A stretch of 64,000 bases of DNA from Cunninghamia lanceolata (Eukaryota; Streptophyta; Pinopsida; Cupressales; Cupressaceae). The stretch covers positions 14,267,001 to 14,331,000 of the forward strand of contig BSBN01000888.1 of assembly GCA_027924645.1 (NCBI GenBank), written 5' to 3'. The notes under the pieces were generated by a model that saw only the letters and a program-made list of their open reading frames with translations, searched no databases and was not told where the DNA came from. A program made the translations under genes and the position numbers. This document shows positions 57,143 through 64,000 of the stretch, piece by piece. Position 1 is the first letter of the stretch; each line of letters starts with the position of its first letter.

Positions 57143-57449
57143 TTGGAAGAAGGTAGTTAAAGATTGAAGAGGGAAAACTTTCATAGGAGTAGCGCAGAGT
57201 AATGGAACGAAGAGAAGGCTAGGTTGGCAGAGAAATTTAAGTCTCCTTAAGTTCCTATCTCTATGAGAGGGGGGCAAGCACTTAAGGGGATGGAAAATGA
57301 AAAGGGTTTAGAGTCTGCAAGGATCCTTCAAATGATGTGACTATTCAATCAACGCTACCATGGGATATAAAAGGGCTAATGGAACACCAAATCAAGAAAA
57401 CCCATGGTGAAAGGGGAGAAGTGGAAGAAAAGAGAGATTGACAAAGAAA

Positions 57450-59660
57450 TCATAACCAAAATGGAGATAATCAGAGAATAAAGACTAAATTAAATCAAGG
57501 AACAATAGGAATGTTACTGTAGAAGGATGGAAAGGGCACAAGAGTTGAGAAAAGATATAACAATAGAAGTTGTGGAAGGAAAGGAGGAGTAATTCATTGA
57601 GTGCACCATAGAAGGTGCTGTTAGAGGGGAAGAAGAAGACAAGTGTGTCATGGAGGATGTTGATGAGCGTGCCATTTTGGTTGCTACTAGAGAAAGGAGG
57701 TTAGAAGAAAAAGTAAGAGAGTGTGTCATGGAGGATGTTGCTAAGCATGCCAATGTGGGTGCTGCCAGAGAAGAATGTAGAAGGGAAAAGGAAGAAAGAG
57801 GTGAATTAAGGTTTCTGCTGCAGACTACCAGAAAACTTGAGTTACTACTAGAAATTTTGAATATGGATGATGAGTATATAGAGGAGCTAATTTTCTAAAG
57901 TATAAAGGAGATAAGAGGAGGAGAAGATGTGGTAAACATTGAGAGGAGTTTTAAGAGTTTTGGAAGGATCTTTCAATCATCATTGGATGTCGACATGATG
58001 TCATTCACAAATAGAAGAGTATCTCCTTATTTGAAGAGACACTATAAAGAGACACAACCCCTGGACCATGAGTCACCTCGAGTGCCATATAAAGTCAAAA
58101 GAATTTTAGTTGAGAAGGAAGATATTCAAGAAAACAAGGAAGCAGATATAATAGAAGAGATCTGGAGTAATTTTACAGAAGTTTTAGGAGAGGAGTAATT
58201 TGATATCTGATTACAGAGAGACAAGGGAAGAGAAACAAACTAAGTTGATAGATGACAACCTAATTGGAAGAGTAGACCATAGGAAACCTACCACAAAGTA
58301 TCAGAGACTTTGAGAAGACCAATCATGGATATTCCTATCAAGTTACTAGTATTTGAGAAGGACACTACTAAAGCAATAGAACACATTTTTGTTTTAGAGT
58401 TTATTTAGAAATGGAAGGGGCTAAAAAGAGATGAAATCAAGTTGTTTGACATCATAGACACATTGTGGAATGAAGCATTGAAGTGGTATAGAAAGACTTG
58501 TCCAAAAAGTGATAAGGAATGGGATGATATATCAAGAAACTATTCATGGAGAATTTTGGAGTTCTGGATATTCCTTCAGAAGGGGTCAATAAGATGAGAG
58601 ATTTGATGTACTTGGATAAATAATCTATAAAGGAATTTGATAAGAGATTCAAGGAGACAACTAGGATGTTGGAGGAACCATTGACTGAGAAGCAAAAGAT
58701 AGAAAGGTTCATTTTCAGAATAAGCCCTGATATAAGAACAACCCTAGATGTAAGAATATTTGAAACATATGCAGAAGCAGTGACACTAGCCTATCTGATA
58801 GAGTCTCAATCCTGGCATAGATAAGACAAAATGAAGGAAAACCTAGAACTGGACAAGTTGAAATTCAAATTGGAGCAATTGAAGCTGAGACAAAAGATTT
58901 TGGCCAAGCAAGAGGAAAATATATAGAAGCAAAGACTTAATACTTGGAGCTCATACTATACAAGGGAAGGTCACTTGAGAAATGAATTCCCTAGAATAAA
59001 AGGTGAAAGGCAAGCTACTACAATAAACGTAGACATTAAACCAACAATAAAAAGAATAAATTTAGTAGACTATGGATTGTGTGGAGAATGGAATGACCAT
59101 GAAACACCAAATTGTCCTTCGCAAAAATGTAGGAGGAAAAGAGATATTGAGAATGAACAAGATGAAACATGATACAATAACACACATTCAATGGAGAGTA
59201 ATAACATGTCATGAGTGAAGGGCATAGTAGAAAGAAACTCATATGATCAAGGCTACAAGCAACCAAATTAGAGAAATCAAAGGAATGTCAATGCAATATA
59301 AAATTCAAACTCTAGTGGTCCATCCTATGGGAATAGCTATAATAATGATGACAAAGAGCAGTTGGGAGGCTACATAGGAGGCTGAGGCCATGTAAGAAGT
59401 CAAAGAAGGAGAGAGGATGCTACATGTTTAAATTACGGTAAGATAGGACATTTTGCTAATGAATGTTGGGGTGAAAGGAAAATACAGTGCTCATTCTGTA
59501 GTAGTACAAAGCATGATCTATTTTCTTGTGATAGACAACAACAATACTTCCAAAATGCAACACCAAAATCTAAGAGTGATGAGTTAAAGAACTTGAACAA
59601 TCAAAAAGGGGCAAGGATCATAAGAAGAGAACCTAAGGGTCAAGGGGCAAGAAGTTGCTA
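57450..59660 (+). pseudogene. Element D gag
   Basis: The N-terminal part is Glu/Arg-rich and holds two tandem 26-residue units (57,644-57,799: CVMEDVDERAILVATRERRL and CVMEDVAKHANVGAAREECR). The capsid-like part near 58,320-58,500 reads IDTLWNEALKWYRKTCPKSD. Near 59,425-59,535 are two zinc knuckles. The first, CLNYGKIGHFANEC, has lost its second Cys. The second, CSFCSSTKHDLFSC, is intact. Stops and shifts interrupt throughout. Confidence 0.75.
57644..57799 (+). repeat. In-frame 78-bp tandem repeat in element D gag
   Basis: TGTGTCATGGAGGATGTTG starts at 57,644 and 57,722. Units are 26 codons long and diverged. A weaker half unit precedes them. Confidence 0.85.
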
Positions 59661-60079
59661 GAAGAACAACATGGAGGAAATAGACATATCTTTAACTAAA
59701 TCTATAGAATAAGAAGAGTACTACAGGAGAAGAACACCAAAACATACTGGAAGAAGAAGGAAGGAAAAAGCTGCACTACCGACAAAACAAGGAACAAATA
59801 CCGGAAGACACTATACCATTGACATAGAAGAAAACAGTGAGGAGGAAGAAGAATTTGTTCCTACAAAGAAACAAGATGAGGAAGTTGTGAAGGAAGCTAA
59901 AAAAATAATAAGGAAGGAGAAATAAAAGGAGAAGCAATACGAGCAATTTTTCACCGAAGAAGGAGAAGCTCTCAAGCAGTTAGCCCAATTGAAACAACAA
60001 CATAGACTCATTGAGAAACTAAAGCAATTTTCTAAATATTGGAATAAGGAGGGTCAGAAGAGCCAAGAGGATGGGAAGA

Positions 60080-60580
60080 ACATATAGAAAATGGAAGACA
60101 AAGCCACTTATGGTGGATGTTCATATCAATAACAGAAAAGTCCAGAATGCCATGATAGATTTGGGAGTAGATGTCAACATGATCACAAAGAATCTTTGGG
60201 AGTTTTTAGGAAGACCTATGTTGACATAGACAACTTACAATATCATTTTGGCAGATGGATCTAACATGCAGATAATGGGAACATGGAATCAAGTGGAAGT
60301 CAACCTAATATGGGTTAAACATGTCATAGATTTCATTGTTGTAGCCATGAAGGATCAAGGAGAAGCTTTAAATGCACTTTTGGGTTTGAGATGTTTTATA
60401 GATTCAAACGATATCATAGAATCCCAGAAAGAAGAGCTATCATTTTCCAATGATAAAAATATTATCCATATTCCTTTGGGGTCATCAATGGAGGATGCAT
60501 ACAAAGAATCTAAGTCAATAATAATGAAGACAATGATAAAGATGCAAAGAATCTCTATGCAATTTCAAGGTTGGATGTAG
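60080..60580 (+). pseudogene. Element D aspartic protease
   Basis: VQNAMIDLGVDVNMITKNLW at about 60,137-60,200 is the active site (Asp-Leu-Gly). After a stop the flap and C-terminal part follow: NIILADGSNMQIMGTWNQVE, then ALNALLGLRCF at the G-R block. One in-frame stop separates the halves. Confidence 0.8.
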
Positions 60581-61700
60581 AAGAAAGAATAGAAGAACCT
60601 AACTCTAAGGGAGAATTGGAGATAGAGGATGATCACGACAAAACATATAGTGAGGAAGTTCTATAAGTTTGGTTGAGAGAAGAACCGAAACTAAAAACAT
60701 AGAAAATGCTTGGTTATCGGAGGATATTCATAGTTAGGTTGGGCGAGGAAGTCATACCGCAATCCACCACACTTCATCAAGCTCACCATAGATCACATGC
60801 GGCACATCTATGGAAAATATAGAAGATATGGCTCAAAGACCTTACCTGGTAAGTCACATTTTGAAAGGTATTTCACATATCAAGTTGCCTAGATTTTTAG
60901 GAGTGTAGAATCTGCATACATATCTAGGTGAAATGGAGATAGTTTTTTCAGATGAAGACATAAAGATTACAAGTTGTATAACACACATTCGTATGCATTT
61001 CCACAGATTATTGGAACACACACAAAGACACAATCAATCATTGGCCAACATTTAAAATACTCATCAAGACAAGGTATTTGCTAGAAGAAGGGGAATATGA
61101 CAATACCCAAATACTTAGGTCAGATCTCACCACAAGGACATTTATCTATGTGTACAATAGTATGGAGAGAAAGAAATGAATAAATGAAATATTGTAGATA
61201 CATTATTTTATTGGACACTATGACCAATTGCACAAACATGGTACATAAATCAAGAATGAAGGAAAGAAACTAGATATTGGGAAGGATTACAAAAGGACTT
61301 CATTAACACATTCTCATTCTATGGTCCAAACAAGAACATATACTCAACACTTCTTAGAATCAAGGAGATCATCTTTCAATAGGATGCAGAAGAAGAAGAA
61401 GAAAAATTAGAACAAAGTCCACCACCGGTAAGAACATAAGGCATATGGAAATCATAGAATGGATGGATAAAGAATTATACCCAGAGAAACACAAATTCTA
61501 CCAAACACAATAGGAGGATGAAAAGAGTAGGGAACTAGAAATAAAGATTTAGCAAGGAGAAAGAAAGCTGACAGAATCAACAACTATCAAGGAAAAATAC
61601 TACAATAAGCCCATCCAAGTAAGGGAAGATACCATTGATAAAGAAGGAGACCCTAAGCTATCCAAAATAGGAGACTATTGGGATGAGAAGTTACTGGGAC
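60581..61700 (+). pseudogene. Element D region between protease and RT
   Basis: Decayed coding sequence with charged Glu/Lys-rich fragments and many stops. No domain recognised. Confidence 0.5.
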
Positions 61701-62320
61701 AAGTAGTAGAATTTTTGTTTGAGTATGAGGATTTGTTTCCTTAAAAATTCACAAAGATGAAGGGAATCAAAGAGGAGGCTGAAACACTAAAAATTCACTT
61801 AAAAGAAGGCAGTAAACCAATCAAGAAAAGACCATATAGAATGAATCCAAACATGAAGAAAAGAGTGAAAGTAGAACTTGATAAGATGCTTGAAGTAGAG
61901 ATCATAAAAGCCATGGAAGAAGCAGAGTGGATTAGTCCTCTGGTAGTACAAAATAAGAAAAGAAGAGAAATCAGGATCTATGGAGTTTAAAGAGAGTTGA
62001 ATAAAGCTTGTATTGATGATCCCTTCCCTACACCATTCACAGAGGAAATCTTGGAGTTAGTTACAGATAGGGAGATTTACTCCTTCACTGATGGATTCTC
62101 CAAATACCACCAAGTAAAAATTAGAGAGGAGGACCAAGCTAAAACAACATTTGCTTCTGAATTAGGATCTTTCATGTATATTATTATGCCATTTGGATTG
62201 AAAAATGCACTTGTAATATTCAGTATAGTCATGGTAAATGCATTCAAGGAGTTTATACATGATTTCCTAGAAGTCTATTTGGATGATTGGACTATATTTT
62301 GACTAGTAAAAAATCACACA
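61701..62320 (+). pseudogene. Element D reverse transcriptase
   Basis: SKPIKKRPYRMNPNMKKRV, EAEWISPLVVQNKKRREIRI, RELNKACIDDPFPTPFTEEI, YSFTDGFSKYHQVKIREEDQ, IIMPFGLKNALVIFS and the catalytic box EVYLDDWTIF are present in order. One TAA at 61,988 breaks the frame, and a stop at 62,300 ends it just after the catalytic box. The catalytic Asp residues are intact. Confidence 0.9.
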
Positions 62321-63230
62321 CAGACATTGAGGTTGATGTTGAATAAGTGTAGAAGCTTGTAAATCTCCCTGAACGTGAAGAAATGTACATTTGTTGTACC
62401 ATTTAGAACACTAGTAGGTCATATAATATGTAAATAAGGCTTGATGGTTAATCCTCTAAAAGTTACAATTATTTAGATCTTACCACCACCAGAAACGACA
62501 TTTGATGTCAAAACATTCCTAGCATATAGTGGTTACCACCACAAGTTCATCAAGAGTTATGAAACCATCTTAGCACCTATAGAAGACCTATTGAAGAAGA
62601 AACAAGGCAAATGTATTACCTAGAATAGGCACCACCAAAAGGAATTTGCCACTTTCAAGAAAAATATAGTAGAAGAACCAATACTCATATTTTTGGATTG
62701 GGACAACGCATTTCATATTCATGTGCATGCATTAGGGATTGTAGTGGTGTAGTATTGACTCAACCAAGAGGATCTAAGGATCATCCTATAGCATTTGCAA
62801 GTAGGAAGTTGTCAAAAGTAGAGAATAATTATACTACATCTGAAATAGAAGCCCTGGCAATGGTGTATGCATTACAGAAGTTTAGACACTACCTCTTGTT
62901 GACACCTTTTGTATTCTACACTGGTCATGAACTATTAAAATACCTACTCAACAAACCAATTATTCAAGGAAGAATTTTTTGATAGCTACTTTTGTGTCAG
63001 GAATTTGAATTCTCAATCATGGTGAATCTGGGAAAGAACAATCAAGGACTAGACTACTTGTCTAGAATTGAAACAGGGGAAGATCTGGAGGTACATGAAG
63101 AAGAACTACTTTGCAGATATATTTTAAGAGTAAATGTAGTACAGGAAGGACTAAAAGATATAGCATACCTATTTTCTACAACTGAACCTCCAGCAGAAAT
63201 GTCAGCACAAGAAAGATAAAACCTAATGTA
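62321..63230 (+). pseudogene. Element D thumb, connection and RNase H
   Basis: The thumb is broken (62,340-62,690). RNase H is at 62,690-62,985: HPIAFASRKLSKVENNYTTS, EIEALAMVYALQKFRHYLLL and YTGHELLKYLLNKPII. The position after the T in YTGH is Gly-His where the family has Asp-His. The segment 62,992-63,219 then reads EFSIMVNLGKNNQGLDYLSR, the link to integrase. Confidence 0.85.
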
Positions 63231-64000
63231 GAACTCTTTTCCATATACATTGATTGAAGGAGAGCTACATATCTCGGTAAAGGATGATATCATCATGTAA
63301 GCATAGTATATGAACATGAAAGAGAAGAAATTATAAGGGAAGCACATGAAGGGATAGGAAGAGGACATAATACCAGAGACATGAGAACAAGAAAAATTAA
63401 ACTGGTTGGGTTATTTTGGCCTACACTCTTCAAAGATGCAAAGAAATATTCTAAGAATTGTGATGTATGTACAAGAATAGGGAAACCTACTGTAAGAGAT
63501 GAGATTCCATTGAGACCAGTTTGAGCACAGTTACCTTTTCAAAAGTGGGCTATTGATTTCATTAGACCTATAGACCCATCAGGAAAATAGTCAAAATCTA
63601 GATTCATCATTACCAGAGTGGAATACCTGACTTAGTGGGCTGAAGAATAGCAAAGCTACTGTCAAATTCATCTATGAGAACATAATTAACAGGTTTAGTT
63701 TTCCATTGAGTATAATCAGTGATTAAGGTAAGCATTTTGTAAACAAGACGATTTTAGAGTTGCTAGATAACTTCATGATAACACACAACAAGAGTTCATC
63801 ATATCATCAACAACCAACCAAAGACCGCATAACAAAAACTACCGCCAAATTCATCTATGAGAACATAATTACTAGGTTTAGCTATCCATTGAGAATAACC
63901 AATGATCAAGGTAAACATTTTGTAAATAATATGATTTTAGAGTTGCTAGATAACTTCATGATAACACACAACAAGAGTTCACCATATCATTCATAAGAAA
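63231..64000 (+). pseudogene. Element D integrase with internal duplication, cut by the window end
   Basis: The H2C2 finger lies near 63,330-63,480 (REAHEGIGRGHNTRD, KNCDVCTRIGKP). The core starts QKWAIDFIRPIDPSG (first Asp). The next part, KFIYENIINRFSFPLSI to SSSYH, is present twice with a 183-bp offset (see the repeat entry). The second copy has NDQGKHFVN with the second Asp intact, and the first has SD followed by a stop. The Glu-containing end lies beyond the window. Confidence 0.88.
63655..64000 (+). repeat. 183-bp (61-codon) tandem duplication within integrase
   Basis: AAATTCATCTATGAGAACAT starts at 63,664 and 63,847. The copies share ATTTTAGAGTTGCTAGATAA and CACACAACAAGAGTTCA with about a dozen differences, so the duplication is old enough to have diverged. 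Confidence 0.93.

Larger units (their letters stand above)
56688..64000 (+). mobile_element. Element D: Ty3/gypsy element, 5' part
   Basis: Plus-strand order is LTR, primer site, gag, protease, RT, RNase H, integrase, running past the window end, so the 3' LTR is not seen. Many stops break the frames. RT and protease style (DLG active site, YLDD) resemble element C more than the chromovirus A. Confidence 0.82.

Overview
The window looks like a piece of a large, repeat-rich seed-plant nuclear genome, most likely a conifer. The evidence is one intron-containing tau-class glutathione S-transferase gene in about 60 kb of nested, decayed LTR retrotransposons, plus a GIY-YIG Penelope-like element of the sort I recall being reported from conifers (from memory, not searched). 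Apart from the GST I see no ordinary host gene that is clearly intact. Organism assignment is inference.

Layout. 1-5,240: AT-rich sequence with short decayed tandem repeats and no gene. 5,259-6,035 (-): the GST gene, two exons with a TATA box and an as-1-like element upstream. 7,390-8,800: CT and TA microsatellites and a fold-back repeat. 8,814-14,846 (-): element A, a Ty3/gypsy chromovirus with gag, protease, RT, RNase H, integrase and chromodomain, all broken. 14,850-17,240: no gene, but a fragment related to element B. 17,327-33,765 (-): element B, a complete 16.4-kb Tat-type Ty3/gypsy element with about 1-kb LTRs, a 5-bp target duplication (CTTTG), primer-binding site and polypurine tract. 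It has a single gag-pol frame with two RNase H regions and a G-patch. On the opposite strand, next to its 3' LTR, it carries a plant mobile domain (PMD) gene with its own TATA box and intron.

34,560-36,060 (-): decayed PIF1/Helitron-type helicase, followed by about 1 kb of extreme AT richness holding one GC-rich island. 37,795-56,684 (-): element C, another Ty3/gypsy element with about 0.94-kb LTRs. Its integrase is cut by a non-autonomous LTR element ending at 44,537. Its RNase H is cut by a 4.4-kb Penelope-like element (45,421-49,863) with a 12-bp target duplication and inverted terminal repeats that hold a hammerhead-ribozyme-like core. 56,688-64,000 (+): element D, a further Ty3/gypsy element running off the window, with an in-frame 183-bp tandem duplication in its integrase.

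How it fits together. Reading frames in the retroelements are broken mainly by TAG, TAA and TGA at positions where the families carry Gln or Arg. This fits C-to-T decay of methylated CG and CHG sites. The most interesting feature is the antisense PMD gene of element B: a promoter-exon-intron-exon unit inside a retrotransposon, with an intron filled by degenerate GCGCATATGC-type repeats that recur in the element's 5' leader.
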